Positions 24,201 through 35,795 of a DNA stretch of 64,000 nucleotides are shown in pieces. The position numbers and the translations under genes are program-made. This DNA comes from Anas platyrhynchos (Eukaryota; Chordata; Aves; Anseriformes; Anatidae): positions 901,501 to 965,500 of the forward strand of contig NC_092612.1 in NCBI RefSeq assembly GCF_047663525.1. The letters are read 5' to 3'. The notes beneath the pieces were generated by a model that was not told where the DNA came from, searched no databases, and saw only the letters and a list, made by a program, of their open reading frames with translations. The stretch's first letter is position 1; each line of letters starts with the position of its first letter.

Positions 24201-26781
24201 GCGCGTCTCCCTCATGTGCCCGGTACGTCCTGGTGTCCCCCCCCCTCTGTGAGACCACGATTTGTGCTTCTGTGGCCCCCCCTCCAGTGGGAAAGGCAGC
24301 CCTGAGCCCCCCCCGGCAGCAGAGCTGTCCCTCCGTGCCCTAAAATTGCCAGAATCGGCCCAAACTACCAGGCTAACCACACCGCCTGCTGCCCAAACCT
24401 TGGCTCCTGCATTTGTTGGAGGGGGAAGTGAGCTGGAGGGGGGGAAATGGGCAAACCCCCCCCGGAAAGCTTCATTTCCCCTGCATTTAGCTCTCCCCTG
24501 ATGTTTAATTCAACCTCTCGGTGGCCGTGCAGGGGACAGGAGAGGGGGCAGGACCCTTGGGGCGGTGAGGAGGGGGTCGCAGGACCCTTGGGGCGGTGAG
24601 GAGGGGGTCCCGCGTTGCCAAATTCGCTGATTTCCCTTTCTGCCCCCCCCACCCCAGCTGGGCAAGATGAGGCTGGTGGTGCCGTGCCGAGCCACCACCT
24701 GCACCCACCTGCAGTGCTTCGACGCGGCGCTCTACCTGCAGATGAACGAGAAGAAACCCACCTGGACCTGCCCCGTGTGCGACAAGAAAGCCCCCTACGA
24801 CAACCTGATCATCGACGGGTGAGCCGGGGGGCTGGGGGGGTCACAGCTCCTGCTCCAGCCAGCCCCCCCCCAGCTGCTCATGTGCGTGGGCTGCAGCCCC
24901 GGGTGACCAAAAATCCTGATTGCCACCCCCCCCAGCACTGCTCCGGGGCCAACCTGGAGAGGTTTCCCCAAAAAAACAAGGAGCCTTTGTCCGAATTTTG
25001 GCCTCCACACCAAGGGGGGGGGAGCTGCTGGAGCAGGGCCCGGCCGTGGGCTGGGTTTTGGAGCAGTCGTTTTTTGTCTCCCCTCTTCGACCACCAGCTC
25101 GGGGGTGTCCCAGCCCCGCGTGTCCCTGTTTTACACCTTGGTCCTGCTGCTTTCTGCCCTCCCCAGCTCACCCTCTTTTTTTCCCCCCCCCCCCCACCCC
25201 ATCACAGGTTGTTCATGGAAATCCTCAACTCCTGCACGGACTGCGACGAGATCCAGTTCATGGAGGACGGCTCCTGGTGCCCCATGAGGCCCAGGAAGGA
25301 GAGCCAGGAGCTGTGCCAGCCCCCTGCCTTCAGCGGGATCGAGGGTACGGCCGCCGAGCCCTTTTTGGCCACCTCGTTTTTACCTTTTGGGGACCCCGGC
25401 TCCTCCCTGGGGTGTGCCAAAAACACTGCAGGGAGCCGGCCCCGGAGGTGAGGCTGCCGCTGGCCCCCCCCTTCTGATCCTCATCCCTTTGCCTCCGCAG
25501 CCCCCTCGGTGTACACGGTGAGCCCCGAGGGCAAGACCCCCCCCGAAGGCAGGAGGAAGGTGGAGGTGATCGACCTCACCCTGGACAGCTCGTCCGACGA
25601 GGAGGAGCCCCCCGCCAAAAAGCAGCGCCCGGCCTCCGGGGGGGCTCTGCCGGCAGCACCCGGCCCCAAGGGGTGAGGCAGCACCTGGAGACCCCCAACC
25701 CTACCCCACCGGGACCCCCCCGCAGCCCTGAGCCCTCCCGAACCCCCCCCCCAGGGCTTGTCCTGGAGGCACCATCGAGGCCGGGATTTTGGCGAAGCCC
25801 CCGGGGAGCCCTCGGCCTCCTTCTGGGGGGGCTCCTCACCCCCTTGTCCTCCCGCAGGGTGCTCGGCGTCGACCCCCGGCCCTCCTCTGTGCTCCGCAGC
25901 CCCCCCGCGGCCGCGCTCGGCAGCGACTACCTGCCTGGCCTCCCCGGCCACGAGTACCGCGCGTCCTACCCGGCGCCGGCAGAGCTGCAAGGTAACGGGG
26001 CCCACGGGCTGCTCCTGCACGTGCACGAGGGTCTTGGTGGCCACAGGGCCATCCTGGTGGCCACACGGCTGTCCTGGTGGCCACACGGCAAACCTGGTGG
26101 CCATGGGGCCGTGCTGGTGGCCCCACGGCAATCCTGGTGGCCCCACGGCTGTCCTGGTGGCCCCATGGCCATCCTGGTGGCCATTCCAGTTCACCAGTTG
26201 CCAATTTGCCAGATTTGGGGGTTGGAGGAGCAGAGCTGGTGCTGGTTCCTGGTGCTGGGAGCAGCCCGAACCCATCCGCTGCCGTCCCTGCGTTGGCACC
26301 GTTTGCCTCCCCCTCGTGCCAGAGGTTTATTCACCACCAGGAGATTGATTTATTTTTTTATTCATTATTTATTTTTATTTCTCTAGGTCTGGATTTGTTT
26401 TCCTTCCTTCAAAGTGAAAATCAGGTCAGTTTTTTTGGTTCCTTTTCCCTTTTTTTGTTTTCTTTTCCCCCTTTTCCCTCCTAACTTTTTCCCCCCCCCT
26501 TCCCTCGGCAGCACTACAGCCCCTCGGTCATCACCTCCCTGGACGAGCAGGACGCTCTCAGCCACTTCTTCCAGTACCGGGGCTCCTCCGGCCACTTCCT
26601 CAACGTCAACCCCTTGGGTCCCGTGCTGGGGACGCCGCACGGCGGTGCCGTCAGCCCGGCCGCCGGCCGCATCAGCAGCATCGTCTCCGCCGGCGCGCTG
26701 CGCGAGGGCCACGGCGGCACCGTGAGCAGCAGCAGCACCGCGCTGCCGGGCTGCCGGCCGGACATCATCTCCCTGGACTGA
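18228..26781 (+). CDS. PIAS3: PIAS3, SP-RING SUMO E3 ligase and STAT3 inhibitor
   Basis: Nuclear SUMO ligase and transcription co-regulator. Exons: 18228-18251, 21066-21546, 21794-21878, 22289-22339, 22970-23060, 23377-23511, 23761-23866, 24149-24222, 24658-24818, 25208-25344, 25501-25672, 25858-25991, 26387-26424, 26512-26781; phases join to 652 aa (human 628). The SAP domain is at about residues 9-45 ([20 protein letters not shown]). The PINIT domain reads PVNIT at its name motif (Ile to Val). The SP-RING is at about 360-430 ([20 protein letters not shown] then CTDCDEIQF). The SUMO-binding acidic motif [16 protein letters not shown] is near 469-484 and the end is ISLD. The extra length is mostly Ala/Pro-rich sequence after the SAP domain. 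The start codon gives [11 protein letters not shown]; a stronger-context ATG ten bases upstream is out of frame (see findings). Confidence 0.96.
18252..21065 (+). other. PIAS3 intron 1
   Basis: A 2.8 kb intron, long for this window. The first kilobase is G-rich tandem repeat. The part from about 19300 to 21050 is less repetitive, with a T-rich patch at 19705-19740, and shows no recognisable exon or gene. Confidence 0.7.
18590..19080 (+). repeat. 161-base tandem repeat in PIAS3 intron 1
   Basis: The phrase GGGGTCAGGCAGTGAGGGAA recurs at about 18611, 18772 and 18933, giving a 161-base period over roughly three close copies. Each copy contains shorter GTGTGGGGCTGG sub-units. Flanking DNA (18300-18590, 19080-19280) holds more diverged sub-units. 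Confidence 0.8.
21880..22045 (+). repeat. Short tandem array, about 31-base unit, in PIAS3 intron
   Basis: About five units of GGGGAATCTGGGGGG plus a CCCTGGGG(G/A)TGCA part follow directly after the donor of the exon ending 21878. The first units are more diverged. Confidence 0.75.
26025..26190 (+). repeat. CCTGGTGGCCACACGG tandem array in PIAS3 intron
   Basis: About nine units of roughly 18 bases (TCCTGGTGGCCACACGGC, with CCCCACGG variants) lie just after the donor at 25992. Confidence 0.8.
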
Positions 26782-28560
26782 GCCAGAGGGTCCTGGGAGG
26801 CGAGGGCAGGCTTCCAGGAGCTGCCTCGGGGCTGGCACGGACCCCACCGCGCCGCGGTTCCTCCCCGGTGCCCCCAAGGCTCTCGTGCCGGGGGCTGCCA
26901 GCGCGCCCGGGGCCGTGGGGGTGGCTGCGTGCGCCCCTTTAGGACGCTGGGCTAAGGGGTAGGGAGCAGCCCTGCCCGAAGGTTAGCCGCCCCCCCAAGC
27001 CTTTAAGGAGGGGTTTTAGGGCCGTTTGGATCCTGGAGGGTCCTGCTTTGTGGAGCTGGGGGGGGGACGGCTCGTCCCAGCGAGTCCTGCCCTGCCCCGG
27101 CTGTGCCTCCCACCCTGGTCCTGGGAGCAAGGTGAGCTCCTGCCGGGGGGGGGGAAGGAAAAAAGAGGGAGAAAAAAAACCTCAGCGCTGAGCTGTGGGG
27201 GCCATGGGGCCGAGCCAGCGAGGGTTGGATGAAGGAACGGGGCCTGGGGGGGCACGGGCAGGGCAGGGGGGGCTGCGCCCTGGCCAGGAGCGGGCTCTGC
27301 TCGCAGGACCAGGGGCGCACGAGGGACTTGGGGTGGTCCTGGGGCAGGGCTTTCACCCCCATCGCCCCCAGCAGATGTTTGTGGGTTTGTCACCACCCCG
27401 CAGCTCTCCAGCCCCAGCCCCGGCTGAAAATTCCTCAGTTTTAAGGAAAAAAAGCAACGAGGGCAGGGGGCAGACCCTGGGGGGGCCGTGCTGGAGGAGG
27501 CTGCGCTCCCCCTAGGACCAGCCGTGCCCCCCGGCTGCGGTTCCAGCCCCAGATTTTTGGGGGGGTCGGGGAGCCCCCCGGGCAGGAGGGCAGCGCCCCG
27601 ACCACGCTGCTGCCGCCGGGCTCAGCAGTGGCTGTTGTCATTTTTCAAACCTGGAGATTTTGTTTTTTCCTTTTTCCTCTTTTTTTACCCATTCCCGGCG
27701 CAGACCTGTACAGAGAGCAGAGGATTTCTCTATTTTTCAGTTGCAGCTTTTGTACGTAGGAAAACTCCCAAAGACTTCCCCCCTCCCGGAGCACCTGGAC
27801 TGAAGGAAAAGGGGGGGGGGGGGGGGCACGGCGCCCATTGCACAAATTATTTATGTATTTAATCGTATTTTAGTTCCTAACCCTCCCAGCCACGACCCTG
27901 CTGCCTCCTGCCCCCCCCCCAGCTCCTTCCCTTCCCCATTTCAGTACCGAGAGGTGCGGGGACGAGGCCAGGCTGGCGCGGGGACAAAGTGGCAGGAGTA
28001 GCAATTTTTTTTTTTTTTTTTAATTTTTATTATTTTAGCACCTTTTTAACTGCTCCTCGCTGAGTTTTGAAGGCTGGGCCCCGTTGGCGGTGTTCTGCTC
28101 GGGCAGTTTCTTATTTCTTGTATCGCACCCGCGGGGACTAAGCCAAGGCAATAAAAGCAACAAACCCCAGCACCCAGCCGGGGGGGGGCACCTTCCCTGC
28201 GTCGTGTTGGGGTGGGGGGGAGCCAAATATTGGCTGTGTAACGCAGGGGCTGGGGTACCTGGCCCTTAAAACCCCCTTTTTGGGGGGGATTTGGGTGCAG
28301 CCAGCACCACCCAGGTGCTGCCCCGAGGGTCCCTCTCCAATTGAGGGGGGGGGGGCGAGGGTGGGAGTGGATCCAGCCCTGCTTGCTGCAGGTTCCTCTG
28401 CTCATCGGGGACCCCCAGGAGGCTGCTCCCCCTGCCCCGAGTCGTGTCCCCTGTCCCCCCCCCGCCAGGTCACCCCCTTGTGTTGTCCTCCCCACACCAG
28501 GATCCCACCGCCCCCAGCCCGTGGCAGCAGAGCGCAGCCCCCCCCCCGGGTGCCATCCCT
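26782..28560 (+). other. PIAS3 3' UTR and PIAS3-NUDT17 tail-to-tail gap
   Basis: The PIAS3 3' UTR probably runs to the AATAAA at 28150, about 1.37 kb after its stop. It is less repetitive than the introns. The remaining 400 bases separate it from the NUDT17 stop on the other strand. No further gene is seen. Confidence 0.65.
28150..28155 (+). terminator. Likely PIAS3 poly(A) signal
   Basis: AATAAA in the context GGCAATAAAAGCAAC, followed within 60 bases by G/T-rich sequence (GTCGTGTTGGGGTGGGG) that would suit a downstream element. Confidence 0.65.
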
Positions 28561-28564
28561 TTAT
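28559..28564 (-). terminator. NUDT17 poly(A) signal overlapping its stop codon
   Basis: On the minus strand the last codons read GGC TGG GAA TAA A, so the stop TAA sits inside AATAAA. No other minus-strand AATAAA was noticed in the next 400 bases, so cleavage could fall some 15-30 bases beyond the stop. Confidence 0.5.
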
Positions 28565-30608
28565 TCCCAGCCCCCCGACGCTGCCTCAGGGCCTGTTTGG
28601 CCCCCGTTTTCCCCCCCCCGGGCCTCCAACCAGAGCCGAAGGGCGAATTTGGTGCCGGTGCTGACGCGCTCCACGTCCTCCCCCTCAGCCGGGGCCACGT
28701 TCAGCAGCGTGGCCGTGGGGAGCTGCACGGCACGGGGCGAGCCCCCGCTCACCTCGGTGATGCTGGGGGGGGGGACACACGATGGTCACAGACCTCTTTT
28801 TGTCCCCTGTGTCCCCCCCCAATGGCTCTTTTGTCCCCCAGCCTCACCTGATGGAGGCCGGGAGGGTGCTGGGGACGCGTCCGGGTCTCCCCGCGCCGTC
28901 CTCGGTGGCCGCGATGGCCTCCAGGACGCGGGGCTCCAGCCAGGCGTAGGCGCTCACCTCGGCCTCGCTGGGGCAAATCCTGGCCTGAAACCCAAAGCGG
29001 GGGTCGGGGGGGGCAAGGAAAAAAAGGAAAAAAAAGGAAAAAAAAAAAAAAAAAGGATTAAAAGGGGGCTGACCTCCAGCTCCTCGTGGGGCTCCTGGGA
29101 GCGCAGCAGCAGGTAGGCGACGATGTGGTGGCGGCGCGGGGGCCCCCGGCTCAGCATGGGGGGGTACACGGACTGCAAAAATGGTTTGGGGGGGGTCAGT
29201 GGGTTGGGGGGGGGCACGGTGGAGAGGTTGGGGAACTGGGGGGGTGAAGGGGGGGGGGCTGTTACCTCCCAGAGGCCGAGCAGCCTCCAGGTGAAGGTGC
29301 CGGCGGCCAGGCGCAGCCCCGTCTCCTCCTGCAGCTCGCGCAGCCCCACGGCCAGCAGCTGGGGGGGGGTCGGGGATGTGTGTGGGGGGGTCAAGAACCC
29401 ACACAACCCCCCCAGGAGCCCCCCCAGGTGCTGTCCCCACCATCCTCACCTCCTCATCGGGCTCCACGTGCCCACCTGAAGAGGAGGAAAAGCGGCTTGG
29501 AGGCACCCGGGGAGCGGCGAATTCGGGTGTGCGCGGGGTGGATTTTGGATGGGGGGGTCCACGCCTTTGTGCCCACCCCCCCCCAACAATGAGGCTCACC
29601 GGGAGGCACCCAGACGTTGGGGAAGATGCTGAGGCCGTGGGGGCGGCGGGTGAGGAGCAGGGGGCCCGTGGCCGCCTGCAGCAGCACGGCCACCGCCGCC
29701 TCCACCCCGCGGCCTCGCGGCTCGGTGGCCACCGGCGACCCCAGGAGCTTGGCAGGGCAGAACGGGGGTCTCTGGGGGGGGGGGGGGTCAGAGGTCAGAG
29801 GGGGGGTCAGGGGACACCTGCTGGGTTTGTGTCCCCCCCCCCCAGAGCTTTCACGCACCCCCAGGACGGTCTCGGTGGAGCCGGGGAAGGCGGCGTCGGC
29901 CAGGAGGAAGCGGCCGCGCTGCAGGGCGCAGCTCACCGCAGCCAAATCCTCGTGCGGGGCGCAGAAAGAGCCGGTGACGCTCTAAAAATAAGGGGGGGGG
30001 GCACGAGGGGGGAGCCCCAGCAATGAGGGGGGGGCTGGGGGGGGTCGGGGAGGGGGTTGGGGGGGGCTGGAGGGGGTTTTGGGGGGGTCTTGAGGGGGTT
30101 TTGGGGGGGTATTGAGGGGTTTGGGGGGGGGGTCTTGAGGGGTTTGGGGGGGTCACTGCTGCCTCCTGCGCACCCCTCGCCTTGCAGCCCCCCCCACAAG
30201 TAGGTGACCCCCCGCCGTTGCCCCCCCAAAAACTGGGTGCCCCCCCCCAGCTACATGCCCACCCCCCCCCAGCTGGGTGCCCACCCCCCATTACATGCCC
30301 ACCCCCAAGCTGTGCCCCCCCCATACCCCCAACCCTTGTGTCCCCCCCCCACCTTGCTGCACCCCCCCCTTGCATGCTCAGACCCCCCCACCCCTCCCAA
30401 TCCGGCCACGCCCCCCCTTTGCTCCTCCCCCCCCAAACCCTCCCCCACAATCTCCCCCTCCCCGAAGCTCCCCCCTTTCCTCTCCCCCCCCCCGACACCC
30501 CCAAATCCCCCCCCCACTTTGCTCCCCCCCCGGTACCTGCCCGAATCGCGCCGCCCCCCCCTCCCCACCGCGCCGCACGTGGACGAGGACGCGCCCCAAC
30601 CCCGCCAT
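28561..30608 (-). CDS. NUDT17: NUDT17, Nudix hydrolase
   Basis: Predicted hydrolase of nucleoside diphosphate-linked compounds; the true substrate is not settled. Exons, in transcription order: 30608-30537, 29981-29859, 29771-29600, 29475-29450, 29358-29266, 29172-29074, 28984-28848, 28762-28561; phases join to 307 aa (human about 328). The Nudix box GX5EX7REUXEEXGU is matched exactly at about residues 124-146, starting GGHVEPDEE and ending RELQEETGL. It is split between the 26-base fourth exon and the fifth. Other family signatures: [49 protein letters not shown] and the C-terminal [17 protein letters not shown]. It lies tail to tail with PIAS3 as in mammals. Its start lies about 250 bases past the POLR3C poly(A) signal in the same direction. 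Confidence 0.93.
29982..30536. repeat. NUDT17 intron 1, low-complexity C/G-rich
   Basis: Units like GGGGGTCTTGAGGGGGTTTT (about 30000-30140) grade into C-rich CCACCCCCCCAGCTGGGTGC units up to the first exon. No exon-like sequence is present. Confidence 0.7.
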
Positions 30609-30922
30609 GGCCCCTGCGCCCCCCCCCCCGGAACAAAACCAGGTGGGCGGGGCTTAACCCGTGGGTGGGCGTGGCCTCAGAAGGTGGGCGGGGCTAGAGC
30701 AAGCCGGGGGGGCACAAGGGGAGGGGGGGGACACAAAAATGGGGGGGGACAATTGGGGCAGGGGGGAGTTGTCCCCAAGTTCCCCCCCCAGGGTGTTGCG
30801 GTGGCACTTGGGGGTCCCTGAACCCAGCAGGCAGCAGATCTGGGGGGGGTCACTTTATTGTCATTTTGGGGGGGGGAACATATAAAAAGGGGGGGGGACA
30901 TATAAAAGGGGGGGGGACACGC
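30609..30922 (-). other. NUDT17 promoter and POLR3C 3' UTR
   Basis: A compact gap between the NUDT17 ATG and the POLR3C stop on the same strand. It holds the POLR3C poly(A) signal at 30854-30859 and about 245 bases for the NUDT17 promoter and 5' UTR. Confidence 0.6.
30854..30859 (-). terminator. Likely POLR3C poly(A) signal
   Basis: TTTATT on the plus strand, AATAAA on the minus strand, 64-69 bases after the POLR3C stop. The 3' UTR is therefore very short. Confidence 0.7.
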
Positions 30923-33900
30923 TCAGGGCTTCCTGATGGTGCTGTGGATGAAGGACTCCAGCACGAAGATCGTCTCGTCCACCTGGTTCTCGCTGGCGTC
31001 CAGCCTGGGGGGGGAAAAGGGGGCGGTTAGGGGGGTGGAAAAAGGGCTGGGGGGCTCCCCCCGTGCCCCCCCCCCCGGGGGTCTCTGACTTGTTGACGTT
31101 GCGTTTGAGGTTCTCCAGCTGCTGCCGCTCGGGGGCCGTGATCATCTCCTCGATCTCCTGCAGCTGCGCCGCCTCCGCGCCCGTGGCCTGCATGGAGGCC
31201 AGGATGGCCTCCACCCGCTGCGACTTCTCCAGCAGCCTCCTGGGGGGGGGGCAAAAAAAAAAGCACCCCGTTGGGGGCACGGCTCTGTGTGTTCCCCCTC
31301 CCAGAAGGTTTTGTGCCCCCCCCCCGTGGTCCCGCTCACTTGTTCTCTTTGGTCTCGAACTGGCGCCGCTCCATCAGGTTGGCCACGCTCTGGGGGGGGA
31401 AGGGGAAGGGCAGAGGGGATGGGGAAAGGGAGAGGGGGAGGGCAAAGGGGAAAGGGGATGGGGGAGAGGGAAAAGGGGACAAGGGGACGGGGGAGAGGGG
31501 AAGGGCAGAGGGGAGAAGGGGAAAGGGGAAGGGCAGAGGGGACAGGGGAAGGGGAAAGGGGAAGGGCAGGGAGGAAAGGGGACGGGGAGAGGGGAAGGGC
31601 AATGGGGAGAGAAAGGGGAAAGGGGATGGGGGAAGGGGAAAAGGGGAGGGGGTAGAGGGGAAGGGGAAGGGCAGAGGGGACGGGGGGGTGGAAAAGGGGA
31701 AGGGGAAAGGGAAAGGGGAAGGGCAGAGGGGGTGGGGAGGGGGAAAAGGGAAGGGCAGGGGAAAGGGGAAGGGTAGAGGGAAAGGGGATAGGGGATGGGG
31801 AAGGGCAGAGGGCAAAGGGAAAAGGGGAAGGGCAGGGGGAAAGGGAAAGGGCAGAGGGGACAGGGGGAAAGGGGAAGGGCAGGGGGAAAGGGGACAGGTG
31901 AGGGGGCAAAGGGGATGGGGGAGAGGGGATGGGGAAGGGCAGGGGGGAAAGGGGAAGGGCAAAGGGGAAGGAAAAAGGGGGAGAAACAGAATGGGATGAG
32001 GAAGAGAAAGGGGACGGGGGAGAAGGCAGCAGACGGTGGAGGAGCTGCTCGAGGGACTGGGGGGGGGCTAAAAGCCTCCAGGCCGTTGCCCCCCCTGCTT
32101 GGGGAGGGGGTCAGGGGGGCTGGGGGCGGCCGGGGGGGTCCCACCTTGTAGCAGCGGTGCAGCAGCATGCGCGCGGAGGCCGGGACGTTGACGGTGTAGA
32201 GGTAGAAGGTGCGGGAGGGCGCGTGGTCGGGGGTCTTGGGGATCTCCTGGCAAGGGAAAGGGTGGGGGGGACACAGGGGGGTGGGCAGCTCCCCGGTGCA
32301 CGGAGCTGCCCCCCCCGCGCCCCCCACCCTCACCTGCAGGGCCACGAAGTTCTCGGAGAGCATCCTGTAGAGCATCTCCTTGGCCTCCTTGGCGGGGATC
32401 ATGGCGAAATCCTCCACCTGCTTCTGCTCCAGGTGCTTCTTGCGCAGGAGGAGGCGGAAAATCCTGGCGCAGCGAGACCCGAACCTGGGGGGGGGGGGGA
32501 AAAAAAACTCAGCGGGGTGAGAAACGGGGTGAAAAGTCCTAAAAAATGGTGTTTTTACCTCTCCTCTACGATGGATTCCAGCGTCGCCGTGGCCAGAGAG
32601 GCGAGAGCTTTGTGGAGATCTGAGTGGGAGCCACGTCAAGGTTCTGGTTGAACGTCCAGGAGAACCCCCCTGGGGCTGCTCCCCCCACCCCAAAAAAAAA
32701 AGGATACTGACGGTGTACATGCCCCCGCCGCTGTCCCCCGATTTGCCCACGAACTCAAGCTAGGAGAAAAGAGGAAAAAAAGTAAAATTTCAGCCTGTCC
32801 CGAGGTATTAAAACCCCTTTGGTGTAAAATCGCGATTCTTAAAGCCCCTTGAGGCAGAACGGAGGTTTTTCCCCCCAAAAAAACCCTCTTTGATCTTAAG
32901 AGCTGCAGAACGTTGGGTGAATTTTTTTAATGTGATGAGTTTTGCTTTTGTATGCTTTAAGAAATGGCTGAAAAAGGTTTTTCCCTCAGTCCCGTCCCCC
33001 CCCAGGTGTGTGATGAGGTGAGGACACGGAGTGGGGGCAGCAAAAGGCACGGGGGGGGCGTCCCTCACCGGGTCGTCGGCCAGCAGGGTGAGGTACTGGT
33101 CCAAAACCTGCTTGGAGATGTTGTACCCGGCTGGAAGGGACCGAAAAATCTGCGAGAAAAGGAAAAAAAATTAAAAGAGAAAAAAAAAAACCACGAAGGA
33201 AAATCACAACAGAACGGTGAAACGCAAAAACAGCCAAAAAAAAACAGGAAAATCACATCAAAACGGTGAAATTAAAAAACAGCCAAAAAAAAACCAGGAA
33301 AATCAGAACAAAATGGTGAGGAGGGTGAGGGGGGGCTCCAAAGGGGGGGTCACGGACCTCATTGGAGGAGAGGGGCTGCGTGTAGGGCGCGCCCGAGGCG
33401 GTGGTGACCTCGCTCATGCGCAGCATCGTCCGCACGATCTCGCTGCTGGTCTGCGTGGGGGGCACAAAATGTGAGTGAGGGGGGGGCCCGGCCTCACGAA
33501 GCCCCCCCCGACGCCCTCTAGGAGGCTTCTAGAAGCTTCCCCGCACCTGATCCATGCGGTTGGCCACGGCGCTGACGATGGCCTGGTCGCGGAAGTGCTG
33601 GTGGAAGCGCTCCAGGTTCACCTGCCAGTAGATGCCGTCGTCCTCGGGTGGGGGCTGCAGGGAAGGGGGGGTCCGCAGGACAGTTTTGGGGGCTGGGAGC
33701 TCAGGATGGGGACCGAGGAGTGTCCCCGAGCTGAGGTGACGCTGGATGAAGCGGCAGCCCCGGTTTGCTGCTCAGTTTGGGGGCTCCAGCCCCTTCCTCC
33801 GCTACCTCGGAGCCTTCCCCGTCCGCCTTCTGCTTCTTGGCCCTGGGCTCGCCCTCCTCCTCCTCCTCGCACGACCGCCTGCGCTTCCCCCGCCCTGCCA

Positions 33901-34998
33901 GAGAAAAAAAAGACAAATTTTAGAAAAAAAACAACAATAAAAATTGTTACAATACAATAAAAATGTCGGGAGCCGGCGGCGCTGAGCTCCCCGAGCACCC
34001 TGGGGTGCCCCTCACCGCTGAGGTTGAGCCGGGGCACGGTGTACATCTCCTTCTCGTCCAGCACCAAGGTGGGAGCGGGGCCGGGGGGGCCCTGGGGGGT
34101 TTCGGGCAGCAGCGGGCACCTCTGCACCAAGTGGGTGTCCGCCAGGCGCACGAAGGTGCTCGAGACGTCGGCGTAATCCATGGTCCGGCCGTCTGCGGAA
34201 AAAAAAAAAGGGGGGCAGCGTCAGGCTCAGGGAAATGCCCCGATTTCAGCAGAATTCACATGGTTTTTTTTTTCACCTTCCATGGTTTCGGTGAGCCGGT
34301 CGGCGACCTTCCTCACGGCCGCGCTCATCGTCATCTTGCCGTTGAGGAGCAGCTCCTCCACCAGCAGCTCGCCCGTGTCGCCGTACAGGGTCTTGGCGGC
34401 GTAGATGTAGCGGGGGTAGCGCAGGACCCTCAGCACCCGCTCGGCCCGCGCCTCGTACTCCACCCCCCCGCGCTTGGGCAGCTGGAAGGTGGCCAAATTG
34501 TGCTGCAGGAGGACGCACAGGGCCTTCTTCACCTGCCAACGGGGGGGTTTGGTTATTCGGGGGGGGCCCCAAACAACCCCCTCGGCCCCATTCTGGAAGG
34601 TCACGGCGCGTTTCCTCCATGGGCAGCCACCAAAATTTGGGGATTTGGCACCCCCTGCATTTAAACCCCGCTCTGCTCCTTCTCAGGCCGTTTTATGGCT
34701 GTTTTTATGGCCCCCTCCCTTTAAAAAATCCCACTTGGCATTTTTATGCTTTGAAAATCCCCATTTTGCCCTTTCCGAGGGGTTCCCAGCTCCGTGCCAG
34801 ACCAGGGATGTCCCCAGGCTCCTCGGGTGCCCCCCCAGGGCCAGGCCCTACCTGCTCCAGCGACAGCCCCGTGTCGCCCACCAGCATCCTCAGGGGCTGC
34901 GCGCCCGCCCTGACGAGCAGCGTGCCCACCCGTTCCACGATCTCGCCGAAATGTTCCCGCAGCAGCAGGGAGCACAGCTTGATCTCGGCCTGCGTCAT
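30923..34998 (-). CDS. POLR3C: POLR3C (RPC62), RNA polymerase III subunit RPC3
   Basis: Part of the RPC3-RPC6-RPC7 initiation subcomplex of RNA polymerase III in the nucleus; made of winged-helix domains and a C-terminal coiled coil. Exons in transcription order: 34998-34852, 34532-34277, 34192-34016, 33894-33806, 33654-33547, 33450-33358, 33149-33069, 32759-32708, 32619-32559, 32484-32334, 32246-32145, 31389-31340, 31239-31090, 31004-30923; phases join to 532 aa (human 534). It begins MTQAEIKLCSLLLREHFGEI. It contains RGGVEYEARAERVLRVLRYP, KGKRRRSCEEEEEGEPRAKK-like acidic/basic linker residues, and ends VDETIFVLESFIHSTIRKP. The donor of the 32708 exon is GTATCC rather than the nearby GTCAGT, because only that choice gives the conserved YTVNLHKAL. 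It is head to head with RNF115. Confidence 0.96.
31391..32040. repeat. GGGGAAGGGCAGAGG minisatellite in POLR3C intron
   Basis: An almost pure purine stretch on the plus strand, of imperfect units GGGGAAAGGGGAAGGGCAGAG, fills the intron between exons 11 and 12. It is a polypurine tract with triplex potential. Long Gly/Lys/Glu frames here are artefacts. Confidence 0.9.
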
Positions 34999-35795
34999 CC
35001 CCGCGGGGACACGGGGGGGGCCGGGGGGGTCAGCGGGGTCTCCACGGGCCTGGATGGGGACGCGGAGTCCGGTGGGGTCCCGCTGCTGCTGCTGCTGCTG
35101 CTGCCTGCAGAGCCCCCAAAAGGCCGGTCCCAAATGGAGGTGACCCTATAAAAACAAAGCGTTAGGGGAACCAGCCAGTGCCACTGGGGGGGCCATGTCC
35201 CCATGTCCCCCACCCTGGGGTGCCCCTGTCCCCATCTCCCCATCCCTGTACCCCCCATCCCTGTGTCCCTCCCCCGGGGTCCCTCCATCCCCATGGCCCT
35301 GTCCCCGTGTCCCCCACCCCGAGGTGCCCCCATCCCTGTGCCCCCATCCTCATACCCCCACCCTGGGGTGCCCCCATCCCCATGGCCCCCTCCCCGTGTC
35401 CCCCACCCTTGGGTGCCCCCATCCTTGTGTCCCCACCCCCATGTCCCCCATCCTTGGGTGCCCCCATCCCCGTGTCCCCCACCCCGGGGTCCCCCTGTCC
35501 CCATGTCCCCCATCCCCGTCCCCCCCCCCCAAGGCCCTCTCTCACCCAGGCCCCACGCCTAGGCCCCAACCCTCCCCATAGCAACCACCACTTCCGCCCT
35601 CCCCACCTCCCACTTCCGCCCTCACTTCCTCCACTTCCTCCCTCCGCTTCCGCCCTTCCTCCCCCCCCTCCCTTCTCGCTTAGCTCTGGAGGACCGCGGA
35701 GCAGTCGAGCTGAGGCGGAAGCTAGAGCGGCGGGGCGCTCTAGGCTCGTCTCGCTGGTCCTGCCGGAGGACTGACGGCAGGAGGGGGGTGACAAG
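34999..35795. promoter_or_regulatory. POLR3C-RNF115 divergent promoter region
   Basis: The two start codons face away from each other across 797 bases. A minus-strand acceptor-like CTGCAG at 35104-35109 suggests that POLR3C has an upstream untranslated exon, so the true promoter gap is smaller. The stretch 35170-35520 is a CCCCCATCCCCGTGTCCCC minisatellite, probably the POLR3C 5' intron. ACTTCCG-type ETS sites at 35590-35596 and 35612-35618, and CTTCCG at 35647-35652, lie in the GC-rich part near RNF115. A shared bidirectional promoter is inferred, as in mammals. Confidence 0.6.
35170..35520. repeat. CCCCCATCCCCGTGTCCCCCACCC tandem array
   Basis: Imperfect units of roughly 20-40 bases containing GGGGTGCCCCCATCC and CCCCGTGTCCCCCACCC. 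The array lies in the probable POLR3C 5' intron. Confidence 0.75.

Noticed and set aside
31271-32651. Long Gly/Lys/Glu frames on plus and Pro/Ser/Phe frames on minus
   Set aside because: They are products of the purine-rich minisatellite in a POLR3C intron.
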